Below are positions 37,177-51,314 of a stretch of DNA of 64,000 nt, piece by piece. Positions within the stretch are counted from its first letter, which is position 1. Every line of letters starts with the position of its first letter. The translations under genes and the position numbers were made by a program. The notes beneath the pieces were generated by a model. The model had not been told where the DNA came from. It did no database searches and was given only the letters and a program-made list of their open reading frames with translations. This stretch comes from an uncultured Monoglobus sp. GTDB lineage: Bacteria > Bacillota > Clostridia > Monoglobales > Monoglobaceae. The stretch spans positions 1-64,000 of the forward strand of contig CANQKC010000004.1 in assembly GCA_947624305.1 (NCBI GenBank), given 5' to 3'.

Positions 37177-37786
37177 CAAGAAACAGCTCCTTTGTGTAGG
37201 GCAGCGTCAATATCCAGTCGCAGTATTCGTGCCACTCGCTCAGCTTGTGGTTCCTGCGCGCATAGTACATATTGATCAGATTTTCATAGTTCATGGTCAC
37301 GGTGCGCTTCTGGTTGTATGACGAGGGCAGGAGCTGTATAATATCGTCCCAGTCCGCCTTGCCCTTTGTCTCAACATAGTGGAGGCGCTTGAGCTCCAAA
37401 AATTCCATATACGCCGTGAAGGCTTCCATCGCGCTTTTGCTCAGCTTCTCGCATGAAAAGTCGGTCGCCTCAAACGGCTTGGCGTGAATTTTGTGCATAG
37501 TGCTGGTCGAGTTCGCCACGGTGCCCACCTTGTAGGTGTCAAATTCTTTCCACCAGTAAAGAGGAGCGGTGATGTCCACGCTCACCATGATCTGGCGTAT
37601 GAATTTGCGGTCGTCGCTGCCTGCCCTGCACAGCCGCTTCGCGAGGTCAAGATCGTTGGGGCCTAAGATGTAGCGGCCATTTTCGTCATATTTGCTGTCT
37701 ATCCTCGCCCAGCTGTTCATGGGGTTCCGTGCGCCGCGTATGGCGCCCTCAAAATTCATAACTTTTGTTTTCTCGATTAAAATCAT
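37169..37786 (-). CDS. ThyX-like protein (divergent FAD-dependent thymidylate synthase)
   Basis: 205 residues. The fold pattern resembles ThyX: D-R-K-F-I-R-Q-I-M-V-S-V-D-I-T-A-P in the middle, and a C-terminal L-L-P-S-S-Y-N-Q-K-R-T-V-T-M-N-Y-E-N-L-I-N-M-Y-Y-A-R stretch like the ThyX helix after the FAD site. The ThyX signature R-H-R-x2-S-x-N-E-x-S-x-R-Y is not present; its place holds WWKEFDTYKVGTVANSTSTMHK. Thymidylate synthase activity is therefore uncertain. AGGAGG precedes the ATG. It lies 35 bp after gyrB in the dnaN-recF-remB-gyrB series, a fitting place for a DNA-precursor enzyme. Confidence 0.55.
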   Translation of the reverse strand: MILIEKTKVMNFEGAIRGARNPMNSWARIDSKYDENGRYILGPNDLDLAKRLCRAGSDDRKFIRQIMVSVDITAPLYWWKEFDTYKVGTVANSTSTMHKIHAKPFEATDFSCEKLSKSAMEAFTAYMEFLELKRLHYVETKGKADWDDIIQLLPSSYNQKRTVTMNYENLINMYYARRNHKLSEWHEYCDWILTLPYTKELFLDE

Positions 37787-37821
37787 AGTTAAGCCTCCTA
37801 TAAAATATGGTTGAGCTTTTT

Positions 37822-40145
<2,324 letters not shown>

Positions 40146-40170
40146 AAACAAATCCCTCTCTGTCGCTCGC

Positions 40171-41292
40171 TTACGGCTGCCGCTCGGCGCGGCCTCCGCT
40201 CACGTATATTTTGTTGATCTCGCCGCCGCTGTCGATAGTCTCGGAAAATTCCTCAAGGTCGGTGCAGGTGATGATGATCTGCATATCGTCAATGCATTTC
40301 ATGACAAATCTGCGGCGGTTCCTGTCAAGCTCGCTCAAAATGTCGTCCAGCAGCAGCACCGGCGTTTCGGAGATCTCGTCCCTTATCAGGCGCACCTCGG
40401 CCAGCTTCTGCACGAGCACGATGGTTTTTTGCTGCCCCTGCGAGGCGAACGAGCGCGCGTCTTTGCCGTTTATCTCAAAGGCAATGTCCTCGCGGTGCGG
40501 GCTGATTATCGTCTCGCCGCTGTCAAGCTCCCGCGGCTCGGCGGCCTTGATTTTTTCGCGCAGCTTTTCGCCGAGCTCGTCGGGTGTCATATCGTTTTTG
40601 GCGTCGATCCTGCCGATGCAGGACATGTAGCGGTATTTAAGCTCCTCGCGGCCTCCCGAGATCTCGCTCTGGATCTCCGCCGCCAGCTTTTCGACGCGGC
40701 GGATAAACCCGATCCTGTAACCGATGATCTCGGCCGAGTACGCGATAAGCTTTTCGTTCATTATCTCAAGCAGAGAGCGGTTGGGCTCCGACATGCGGAG
40801 CAGCGCGTTTTTGCTTTCCACCACCCGTCTCAGATTGCTGAGAGCCGAGAAATAGTTGGGGCGGAGCTGGCTTATCAGCATGTCAAAATTGCGCCGCCTG
40901 CCGCGCGGGCCTTCCTTCACGAGCCCCATAAGCTCGGGGCCGAAATAGACCACATTGAACTTGCCCAGAAGCTCGCTGTTTTTCCTCACCGGAATGTCGT
41001 TATAGGTTATCGACTTGCGCTTGTTTCTGCCGAGCTCGATCTCAAATCTGCTCTCGCGGTCATAGGCCGCGTAGTCAAGAGCGATCTTCGCCTCCGCGCA
41101 GCCGTGGCGGATAAGCTCTGCGTCCTTGGCCGTCCGGTTGGAGCGGCCGAGCGAGAACATGTGCACGGCCTCGAGCAGGTTGGTCTTGCCCTGGGCGTTG
41201 TCGCCGTGTATCACGTTGATCTTTGGCCCGAACTCGATTTCCTGCTCCTCGTAGTTGCGGAAGTTTTCAAGCCGGAGTTTGTCTGCCCTCAT
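40171..41292 (-). CDS. recF: DNA replication and repair protein RecF
   Basis: 373 residues. An SMC-like ATPase that helps load RecA at gaps. Walker A is HGDNAQGKTN near residues 33-42, the signature is SQGQQKTIVL, and Walker B is VLLLDDILSELD. It follows dnaN by only 7 bp, so it is cotranscribed. Confidence 0.95.
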   Translation of the reverse strand: MRADKLRLENFRNYEEQEIEFGPKINVIHGDNAQGKTNLLEAVHMFSLGRSNRTAKDAELIRHGCAEAKIALDYAAYDRESRFEIELGRNKRKSITYNDIPVRKNSELLGKFNVVYFGPELMGLVKEGPRGRRRNFDMLISQLRPNYFSALSNLRRVVESKNALLRMSEPNRSLLEIMNEKLIAYSAEIIGYRIGFIRRVEKLAAEIQSEISGGREELKYRYMSCIGRIDAKNDMTPDELGEKLREKIKAAEPRELDSGETIISPHREDIAFEINGKDARSFASQGQQKTIVLVQKLAEVRLIRDEISETPVLLLDDILSELDRNRRRFVMKCIDDMQIIITCTDLEEFSETIDSGGEINKIYVSGGRAERQP

Positions 41293-41299
41293 GACCGGC

Positions 41300-42418
41300 T
41301 TAGTATGAGCTTCTCAGCCTGATGGGCAGGATCATGTACATATAGTCATTGCCCTCTTTGGGAGTGATGATAAGCGGGTTAACGCTTTTGTTGAACCTCA
41401 TCACGATCTCATCGTCGGGAACGACGTTGAAAACGTCCTGAAGATAGCGGTTGTAAAATCCTATCTCAAGCATGGCGTCGGGCGGCGTGTCGACCGATAT
41501 GTTGTCGTCAACCGAGCCCGCCGACGTGCTGCACGAGACGTTGATATTGCCGTCGGTTATTGTGAATTTTATGGGGCCCTTGATAACGTCGTTGATGATA
41601 ATAAGCGACGCGCGCCTTACCGAGTCGGCTATCATGGCGGTCGAGCACTCAAGCTCCAGATCAAACGATGTGGGGATTATCCTCTCATAGTTGGTGTAAG
41701 ACCCCTCGATCAGACGGGTCACGAGACGGCAGCTGTCGATCGTGAACACCGCGTGGCCGGGCGCCGCGACGATCTTGACGTCGCCGTCATAGTCGCCGAT
41801 TATCCTCGCGAGCTCCGTCAGTGATTTTTCGGGGATTATCATTTCCTTCGGCTCATATTCGCCCTCAAGCTCGACAATGCGGCGCGCGATCCTGTATCCG
41901 TCAAGAGCGACCATTGAAAGACCATGCTCCGCGATTTTGAGCTGAACGCCCATTCTCGTGGGGTCGTTGTCGGTCTTGGCCGCGGCGAAGGCCGTGGTCT
42001 CGATCATGTTTTTAAGCACCGCCGCCGGGAGCGATGCGGAATATTCCTCGTCAACATGGGGAAGATCGGGAAAGTCGTCTGACGGGATCCCGGGGATTTC
42101 AATCTTGGCGTTGCCCGATTTGATGAGCGTAAGGTTGTTGCTGTCGGTCTCGACCGAAACCGAAACGTCGCCCGACGCCGCGATGATCCTCGCGAGCAGC
42201 TTGGCGTTGAGCACGACCTCGCCCGCCTCGCGGACGTCCGCGTCAATAACCGATTCGATAGCGATTTCAAGGTCGTTTCCGATAACCGTCAGCCGTCCGC
42301 CGTCCTCGGCTTTTAAGTAAATTCCTTCAAGGACGGGCATGCTGGAACGAGCCGCGACCGCCCTTGAGGCGTCGGTAACAACCGCGTTTAAAGCGTCTCT
42401 GCCGCATATAAATTTCAT
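41300..42418 (-). CDS. dnaN: DNA polymerase III sliding clamp (beta subunit)
   Basis: 372 residues, the three-domain clamp. The N-terminus MKFICGRDALNAVV, the middle DGYRIARR and the C-terminal YMYMILPIRL (the M-P-x-R-L end of the clamp) are characteristic. It heads the minus-strand dnaN-recF-remB-gyrB series. dnaA, which normally precedes it, is absent. Confidence 0.96.
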   Translation of the reverse strand: MKFICGRDALNAVVTDASRAVAARSSMPVLEGIYLKAEDGGRLTVIGNDLEIAIESVIDADVREAGEVVLNAKLLARIIAASGDVSVSVETDSNNLTLIKSGNAKIEIPGIPSDDFPDLPHVDEEYSASLPAAVLKNMIETTAFAAAKTDNDPTRMGVQLKIAEHGLSMVALDGYRIARRIVELEGEYEPKEMIIPEKSLTELARIIGDYDGDVKIVAAPGHAVFTIDSCRLVTRLIEGSYTNYERIIPTSFDLELECSTAMIADSVRRASLIIINDVIKGPIKFTITDGNINVSCSTSAGSVDDNISVDTPPDAMLEIGFYNRYLQDVFNVVPDDEIVMRFNKSVNPLIITPKEGNDYMYMILPIRLRSSY

Positions 42419-42470
42419 AGCTTTTTTCCTTTCGATTTTAAAGATTAAGCGTTTAATTCACACTATAATA

Positions 42471-42499
42471 ATTATAACATAACGAAATTTCCAAATCAA
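42471..42499 (-). promoter_or_regulatory. dnaN operon promoter
   Basis: On the minus strand, TTGATT (42499-42494), 17 bp, and a perfect TATAAT (42476-42471), about 52 bp before the dnaN ATG. Confidence 0.75.
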
Positions 42500-42678
42500 C
42501 AGTTTTTTGAAATTTCCGCAACTTTTTTAAAGCCTTAAAAGTGCCGAAAATACGTTGTTTTTTAAGATTTTTTTATACAAATTGCCCCCGCGTTTTAAGG
42601 GGCCGCGCGGGGCCCGCGAATTCAAATCAGAGACGCGGTTCTCGGGCCGCGGGATCGGGGAATTTTTTAAAAAATATG

Positions 42679-42706
42679 TTGACGTATGAAAAATTAATGG
42701 TATAAT
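42679..42706 (+). promoter_or_regulatory. fprA promoter
   Basis: TTGACG (42679-42684), 16 bp, TATAAT (42701-42706), 28 bp before the ATG, which has a TTGGAGG site. Confidence 0.8.
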
Positions 42707-42734
42707 AATAAAAGAAAATTTTGGAGGTGCAAAT

Positions 42735-43904
42735 ATGAAATACAGTGATATTGTTGTAACCGACGCGGTAAAATATGTCGGCGTTCAGGACTATGATCTT
42801 GATCTGTTCGAGGGCCAGTACATCATCCCAAACGGCGTCGCTTATAATTCCTATGTTATTATGGACGAAAAAACAGCGGTCATGGACACGGTCGACATCC
42901 GCGCCTGTGATGAGTGGCTCAAAAACCTTGACGAGGTGCTCGGCGGCAAAGCGCCCGACTATCTCGTGGTCCAGCACATGGAGCCCGACCACTCGGCGAG
43001 CATCAAGGCGGCCGCCGAGAAATACCCCGGCATGAAGATCGTCGGCAACGCCAGAACCTTTGTGATGATCAATCAGTTCTTTGATATTGATTTAAGCGGC
43101 AGAACGGTTGAGGTCAAGGAGGGCGACACGCTCCCGCTTGGCTCGCATACGCTGACGTTCGTTATGGCGCCCATGGTTCACTGGCCCGAGGTCATGGTGA
43201 GCTATGAGAGCAGCGAGAAGATCCTGTTCGCCGCCGACGGCTTCGGAAAATTCGGCGCGCTTGACACCGACGAGGATTGGGACTGCGAGGCCCGCCGCTA
43301 TTACTTTAACATTGTCGGAAAATACGGCGCGCAGGTCCAGGCTCTGCTTAAAAAGGCCGCGGCGCTTGATATTAAGATCATTTGCCCGCTTCACGGCCCG
43401 ATCCTTAAAGAGGACCTCGGCCACTATATCGGCCTCTATGACACATGGAGCAAATATGAGCCCGAGAGCCGCGGCGTGTTTATCGCCTACGCTTCGATCT
43501 ACGGCAACACCAAAAAGGCCGCCGAAAAGCTGGCCGAGCTGCTGCGCGAGAAGGGCGCGGAAAAGGTTTCGATCGCCGATCTGGCGCGCGACGACTGGGC
43601 CGAGTGCGTCGAGGACGCGTTCCGCTATGACCGTTTGGTTATCGCGTCGCCCACATATGACGGCGGAATATTCACTCCCGCCGAGGAATTTATCGGCCAC
43701 CTTACCGCCAAGACCTACAGAAACAGAAAGGTCGGCATAATCGAGAACGGCACATGGGCGCCGTCCGCGGGCAAAAAGATCAAAGAGGCAATGGAAAAGC
43801 TGAGCGGCATCGAGATTATCGAGCCGATCGTCACCGTTAAATCCTCAATGAAGCCCGAGACGGTCGAGGCGCTGAACGCTCTCGCCGACGCGCTGGTAAA
43901 ATAA
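42735..43904 (+). CDS. fprA: FprA-family A-type flavodiiron protein
   Basis: 389 residues. A cytoplasmic enzyme reducing O2 to water or NO to N2O in anaerobes. The N-terminal metallo-beta-lactamase-like domain has the di-iron ligand motif H81-x-E83-x-D85-H86 (HMEPDH), FAADGFGKFG and CPLHGPI. The C-terminal flavodoxin domain starts near 252 with IAYASIYGNTKKAAEKLA for FMN binding, then SPTYDGGIF. It is monocistronic, with its own promoter and terminator. Confidence 0.94.
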   Translation: MKYSDIVVTDAVKYVGVQDYDLDLFEGQYIIPNGVAYNSYVIMDEKTAVMDTVDIRACDEWLKNLDEVLGGKAPDYLVVQHMEPDHSASIKAAAEKYPGMKIVGNARTFVMINQFFDIDLSGRTVEVKEGDTLPLGSHTLTFVMAPMVHWPEVMVSYESSEKILFAADGFGKFGALDTDEDWDCEARRYYFNIVGKYGAQVQALLKKAAALDIKIICPLHGPILKEDLGHYIGLYDTWSKYEPESRGVFIAYASIYGNTKKAAEKLAELLREKGAEKVSIADLARDDWAECVEDAFRYDRLVIASPTYDGGIFTPAEEFIGHLTAKTYRNRKVGIIENGTWAPSAGKKIKEAMEKLSGIEIIEPIVTVKSSMKPETVEALNALADALVK

Positions 43905-43922
43905 AAGATTAAAATAACTAAC

Positions 43923-43948
43923 AAGGCGCGCCCCTCGGCGCGCCTTTA
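43923..43948. terminator. Terminator between fprA and the opposing lipoprotein gene
   Basis: A perfect 10-bp stem (AAGGCGCGCC with GGCGCGCCTT) and a cctc loop. It is symmetric, so it can act in both directions, though T-runs are short. Confidence 0.75.
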
Positions 43949-43955
43949 TGCTGCG

Positions 43956-45251
43956 TTATTTGCTTACCGTAATTTCAAATTGATCGCTTCCGTGATCGAC
44001 ATAATCCACAGTATAGCCAAGCTTTTCCATTTCGCGGATTTTTACAAAATAAGTGTCGTCATAAAGAACCCCGTCCATGGCTATGATTTTTCCGTCACGT
44101 TTGATCCCCGCTGTTCCTGTGTTTTCGTCCCACACAACGGTTTCGCCGAAAAACTCAGCCGTTCCGCGCAGCGGGACATAAAAGCTGCCGTTTTCGTCGG
44201 TAACATATTCAATATGATAATCACGATCAAATCCTAAATAAGGCTGTTCGCTTCCGTCTTCGCGTATGATGGAAACAGTTATGTTTTTTACGAGAGACAC
44301 ACTGAAATTTTTTCCGCATATCATTGTGTCCGTCATAGTCACATACCTCGGTCTTGGATTCATAAAACTAAGCGAAACCGGAGGATCTAATTTGTCATAC
44401 GCCTCATGTGTTTTTTGCATAAATTCCGAAAAATCCGCCACGCCTTCGGGAATTGTAATCGGCACATCTGTCGTGGAAATATTTTCTTCAAAATAATCCT
44501 GATTGACAGTTGTTCCGTAATAAGTTGAGGAACTGAAAATATTTTTATAACCCTCTGTTGTCGCGTCGGTTGTCACTTTTTCGACCGTATATACGCCCAT
44601 GTCCGTTATTTCCGCGGTCATACCGTAGCCGGTATCAGTTTTTTGGACCGAGAGATTTCGACGGGATAATGCCTGCCGCGCATATTCTTCAAATGTTTTT
44701 CCGCTGATCGTTTCATTTGACGCGGGCTCAAGCATAAAGGGAAAATCGGTGCCTATGATAGAATAATCGCTGTCATCGGCAATGTAATCCGAACCGAGCA
44801 TATCCAAGGCCTCTTTTGCCGCTTTGTACATTGTTTGGACCTGAAGATCATCGGGATATTTTTCGTTATAACGCCTTATGTAGTCAAGTAACAAACTCGC
44901 GGATAAATATGTTTTCCCGTCGTAATATATGATCTCGGCAGGCTCTGTTATTTCGACGCCCTCGAGTATGCCGCTTATCTCGGCCTTTATATATGGTTTG
45001 TCCGGATCTGAATTGTTGACATATTTGTTGTAATAAACATCATAAGTGCTTGTCAAACTTTCGTCGTATGTCAGACTTCCGTCCGTGTCGTAATGTGAGA
45101 TGTTTGAGCCAAAAACGCCTTGAACCGCATACTGCTCATTGCCGTAAGACTCCTTGGCCAAATTATACATTCCGGTCTCATCCTCGGAACAGCCGCAAAG
45201 CAGCGCCGCCGAGCACGCTAAAACCAACACCGCAAAAAACAATCTTTTCAT
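43956..45251 (-). CDS. Stalk-domain lipoprotein, unknown function
   Basis: 431 residues. A lipoprotein signal peptide ends in L-L-C-G-C, with the lipid-bearing Cys at about residue 21. The C-terminal part (about 330-431) resembles the copper-amine-oxidase N-terminal/stalk domain, with FYVPLRGTAEFFGETVVWDE and MEKLGYTVDYVDHG, a module common on clostridial surface proteins. The middle has no recognised domain. It has a strong promoter with an unusual array of direct repeats upstream. Codon use appears more AT-rich than in neighbouring genes. Confidence 0.75.
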   Translation of the reverse strand: MKRLFFAVLVLACSAALLCGCSEDETGMYNLAKESYGNEQYAVQGVFGSNISHYDTDGSLTYDESLTSTYDVYYNKYVNNSDPDKPYIKAEISGILEGVEITEPAEIIYYDGKTYLSASLLLDYIRRYNEKYPDDLQVQTMYKAAKEALDMLGSDYIADDSDYSIIGTDFPFMLEPASNETISGKTFEEYARQALSRRNLSVQKTDTGYGMTAEITDMGVYTVEKVTTDATTEGYKNIFSSSTYYGTTVNQDYFEENISTTDVPITIPEGVADFSEFMQKTHEAYDKLDPPVSLSFMNPRPRYVTMTDTMICGKNFSVSLVKNITVSIIREDGSEQPYLGFDRDYHIEYVTDENGSFYVPLRGTAEFFGETVVWDENTGTAGIKRDGKIIAMDGVLYDDTYFVKIREMEKLGYTVDYVDHGSDQFEITVSK

Positions 45252-45277
45252 AACGGACTCCCCCCTTTCATGATATA

Positions 45278-45306
45278 ATTATACCACAATATTAAATCAC
45301 GGTCAA
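45278..45306 (-). promoter_or_regulatory. Promoter of the stalk-domain lipoprotein gene
   Basis: Minus strand: TTGACC (45306-45301), 17 bp, perfect TATAAT (45283-45278), with a GGGGGGAG site before the ATG. Confidence 0.8.
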
Positions 45307-45336
45307 TCGTAATATAAAAATATATATTAAAAGAAT

Positions 45337-45387
45337 TTAGAAGAAAATTAGAAGAAAAAACCTTAAATTAGAAGAAATTTAGAAGAA
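45337..45387. promoter_or_regulatory. Four helically phased TTAGAAGAA repeats
   Basis: Exact copies start at 45337, 45348, 45368 and 45379, so the steps are 11, 20 and 11 bp, or one, two and one DNA turns. They lie 31-81 bp upstream of the lipoprotein gene's -35 box. The layout is that of a DNA-binding activator's site array. The protein is unknown. Confidence 0.6.
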
Positions 45388-45415
45388 TATTTCTTGACTT
45401 TTTCGTTTAAAACCA

Positions 45416-45447
45416 AAAGTAAAAAGGGCTGCCCGAAGGCAGCCCTT
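45416..45447 (-). terminator. Terminator of nifJ
   Basis: A perfect 10-bp stem (AAGGGCTGCC with GGCAGCCCTT) and a cgaa/ttcg loop. On the minus strand a T-run follows. Confidence 0.9.
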
Positions 45448-45457
45448 GAGTTTTGCA

Positions 45458-48991
<3,534 letters not shown>

Positions 48992-49011
48992 TGTTTTTGT
49001 CCTCCTTTGGG

Positions 49012-49039
49012 ATTATAATATATTGTTATTTTTTGTGAA
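49012..49039 (-). promoter_or_regulatory. nifJ promoter
   Basis: Minus strand: TTCACA (49039-49034), 16 bp, perfect TATAAT (49017-49012). The -10 lies only about 20 bp before the ATG, so the leader would be very short unless a second promoter exists. Confidence 0.5.
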
Positions 49040-49306
49040 TTTTACGGGTATTTTGCGCTCCCGGACACAGCAAGAACCGGAGCGCATTATATCCCTTAAA
49101 GAGTATAACATAACTTTTTGCGAATTTCAAATGTTTTTATAAAAAATTTGCAAAAAATTTGAAAATTTTTTCGCGGCCTTTAAAATGGGCCCGAAGCTTT
49201 GCGAAAATGTCGAAAAAAGCGCAAATTTTCCGCTCTGAATTAAAAATTCGGTATTTACTTATTTGATAAAATATGGTAACATAAAAATAATGATTAAACT
49301 TATATC

Positions 49307-49350
49307 GACTCCCCCTCGGGGGAGCTGTCGCCGAAGGCGACTGAGGGGGG
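49307..49350 (+). repeat. Double-hairpin palindromic repeat next to the AI-2E gene
   Basis: CTCCCCC-tc-GGGGGAG and GTCGCC-gaa-GGCGAC stand side by side, and the outer CCCCCT also pairs with the final AGGGGG. The same architecture occurs at 51978-52025. The last G-run (GAGGGGGG) is placed where the ribosome site of the next gene should be. Confidence 0.8.
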
Positions 49351-49360
49351 AAATCATATT

Positions 49361-50569
49361 ATGAAATGGAAAGACGTATCTAAATATTTGGGACTGTTTG
49401 TGTTCGCGGTGGCGGTCATCGCGGTTTACAAGACGTTTGACAATATCGGAACGATCTTCAAGTGGCTGGGCGGTCTGGTGACGCTGGTGCGCCCGTTTAT
49501 AATCGGATTTGTAATAGCATACATATTGGTGGCGCCCTGCCGCTTTATCGAAAGATTTCTGGAAAAGCGCGGCAATGCCTGGCTCAGGGACCACCGCCGC
49601 CCCATCGCGGTCGTGACGATCTACGCGGCGTTTATCCTGCTTATCGCTCTGGTGCTTGTGGCGATCGTGCCCGCCATCGTGTCGAACCTGATCGAGTTCT
49701 ATAACAACCTGCCCGAACTTATAGACGAGTTTGTGAACTGGTTCAACTCTCTCGATCTGGGCATCACGCTCGGCGAGAACACGCTGTCGCAATTGTTTGA
49801 GAACGAGTATTTCTCGGTTCAGCAGCTCTTAAAATTTTTAGACCTCGCCAATATGAACCGCTACGCACAGGGCGTCATAAACTTCGGCTCGGGCGTTGTG
49901 CATGTGTTCATGGGGCTGATCGTCTCGATCTATATGTTGCTTGACCGCTTGAACATAAAACGCGGACTGGCGCGTCTGTCGCGGGACATATTCAAGGACA
50001 GGACCCGCGCGTTTATAGTAAAATATCTGCGCCGCATAAACGAGTTCGCGAACAAGTATATCTATTGCATGCTGGTCGACGCAGTGATAATCTTTGTGCT
50101 CGGCTTTTTGGTCCTGACGGTTGAGGGCGTCGAATATGCGCCGCTGCTGGGCCTTATGCTGGGTGTGTTCAATCTGATCCCGTATTTCGGCGCGATCATA
50201 GCCACCGCGGTCATAGGCATTATCACCGTGTTCACCGGCTCGCTTACTCTGGCGATCGTGGCGGTTGTCTCAATGATAGTCGTTCAGCAGCTCGACGCGA
50301 ACCTTATACAGCCAAAGCTGTTCGCGGGCTCGCTGCAGGTAAAGCCGCTGTGGGTCATCTTCGCGGTGTTCGTGGGCGGCGGTCTCTGCGGAACGATCGG
50401 AATTTTTCTGGCGGTGCCGATCGCGGCGCTCGGACGCAGCATAATCATCGATTTTATGGAATACCGCGAGGCCAAGGCCGGCATCCCCAGCCCGCCCCGC
50501 GAAGAAGAACCGCCCCCGAAAAAACATAAGCGCCATATACATTTCGGTAAACATAAAGATGAGGAATAA
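49361..50569 (+). CDS. AI-2E family transporter (permease)
   Basis: 402 residues with about eight membrane segments, PF01594-like. The end of the membrane part, with DANLIQPKLFAGSLQVKPLWVIFAVFVGG and LAVPIAALGRSI, is diagnostic. Members include TqsA (AI-2 export), Na+/H+ antiporters and unassigned permeases, so substrate is open. The C-terminal tail (from about 370) is proline-, glutamate- and lysine-rich and cytoplasmic. The gene has no separate ribosome site apart from the G-run of the upstream repeat. Confidence 0.88.
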   Translation: MKWKDVSKYLGLFVFAVAVIAVYKTFDNIGTIFKWLGGLVTLVRPFIIGFVIAYILVAPCRFIERFLEKRGNAWLRDHRRPIAVVTIYAAFILLIALVLVAIVPAIVSNLIEFYNNLPELIDEFVNWFNSLDLGITLGENTLSQLFENEYFSVQQLLKFLDLANMNRYAQGVINFGSGVVHVFMGLIVSIYMLLDRLNIKRGLARLSRDIFKDRTRAFIVKYLRRINEFANKYIYCMLVDAVIIFVLGFLVLTVEGVEYAPLLGLMLGVFNLIPYFGAIIATAVIGIITVFTGSLTLAIVAVVSMIVVQQLDANLIQPKLFAGSLQVKPLWVIFAVFVGGGLCGTIGIFLAVPIAALGRSIIIDFMEYREAKAGIPSPPREEEPPPKKHKRHIHFGKHKDEE

Positions 50570-50609
50570 TGGGTATATAATATTCGGATAGATAAGGAGG
50601 TGCACTGTA

Positions 50610-50930
50610 ATGGTACTGACGGTTGACGAGTTAAAAAAATGCGTCGCGCCGGTGGCAAAAAAGTATAATCTAAACGCCGTGTATGTTTTCGGTTCATATG
50701 CCCGGAACGAGGCCACGGACAGCAGCGACGTCGATATTCTTATTGACAGAACCGGCTCCAAGATACGCGGTATGTTTGATATGGGAGCTTTATACAATGA
50801 CCTTTGCGACAGCATCGGGAAAAATATAGATCTTGTCACTTCGCATACCTTGGAGCAGCAAAGCACAAAACAGCGCACGCCGTATTTTATTGAAAACGTA
50901 AACGCGGAGAGGATCAAAATATATGAATAA
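50610..50930 (+). CDS. MNT-type nucleotidyltransferase (antitoxin of a HEPN pair)
   Basis: 106 residues. The minimal nucleotidyltransferase motif G-S-x10-D-x-D is complete (GSYARNEATDSSDVD). In HEPN-MNT modules the MNT protein neutralises the HEPN RNase, in studied cases by adding AMP to it. TAAGGAGG precedes the ATG. The stop overlaps the next start by 8 bp, the usual arrangement of these pairs. Confidence 0.9.
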   Translation: MVLTVDELKKCVAPVAKKYNLNAVYVFGSYARNEATDSSDVDILIDRTGSKIRGMFDMGALYNDLCDSIGKNIDLVTSHTLEQQSTKQRTPYFIENVNAERIKIYE

Positions 50931-51276
50931 GAGTGATTTTCAGAGACTGCTTCATATTCGCACATATTGCGGAGATATTTCGGAATTTATCGAGAGGTTT
51001 GGCAAAGACTATAATACGTTTGTCGGTGATCGGGCGTATTTCAGCGCCGTTTCAATGTGCATACTGCAAATCGGGGAGCTTGCAAACGGCCTTTCCGATA
51101 AATTTCGCGAGGAAACGCAAAAGAAAATTCCTTGGAAAATGATACGCGGTATGCGAAACTGGATGGCTCACGCATATGCGGAAATGGACGAACATATTAT
51201 TTGGGAAACAGCTATCAATGATATACCGCGGTTGCTTGATTTTTGTAATGAAGCCATTGAGAACGGTATAGAATGA
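50923..51276 (+). CDS. hepT: HepT-like HEPN ribonuclease toxin (DUF86)
   Basis: 117 residues. The R-x4-H-x-Y motif of active HepT is present (RNWMAHAY at about residues 78-85), within a DUF86 helical bundle. It would cleave RNA when not held by the MNT partner. It overlaps the antitoxin gene by 8 bp. Confidence 0.88.
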   Translation: MNKSDFQRLLHIRTYCGDISEFIERFGKDYNTFVGDRAYFSAVSMCILQIGELANGLSDKFREETQKKIPWKMIRGMRNWMAHAYAEMDEHIIWETAINDIPRLLDFCNEAIENGIE

Positions 51277-51280
51277 ACAT

Positions 51281-51310
51281 AAAAAAGAAATCCGCGAGGA
51301 TTTCTTTTTT
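51281..51310. terminator. Bidirectional terminator between hepT and sodC
   Basis: AAAAAAGAAATCC, gcga, GGATTTCTTTTTT: a 13-bp symmetric stem with A and T tracts on both sides, serving the two convergent genes. Confidence 0.9.
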
Positions 51311-51314
51311 ATGT

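Larger units (their letters stand above)
42419..42734. other. Divergent promoter region between dnaN and fprA
   Basis: 316 bp without a gene. It holds a dnaN promoter, an fprA promoter, and between them a GC-rich patch (about 42580-42655) with short palindromes such as GGGGCCGCGCGGGGCCC. I see no TTATCCACA-type DnaA box, so there is no evidence for oriC here. Confidence 0.6.
48992..49360. other. Intergenic region between nifJ and the AI-2E permease gene
   Basis: 369 bp with no gene. It contains the nifJ promoter, a GCGCTC/GAGCGC hairpin at about 49056-49086 in the nifJ leader, a very AT-rich middle, and TTTACT-17-TAACAT (about 49254-49282) as a possible promoter for the permease gene. A palindromic repeat closes it. 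Confidence 0.6.

Noticed and set aside
42419-42734. Replication origin next to dnaN
   Set aside because: No dnaA and no DnaA boxes visible; an AT-rich stretch alone is not enough.
51052-51314. C-terminal extension of the sodC reading frame
   Set aside because: It crosses a terminator and runs antisense through hepT; it is the out-of-frame tail after the frameshift.
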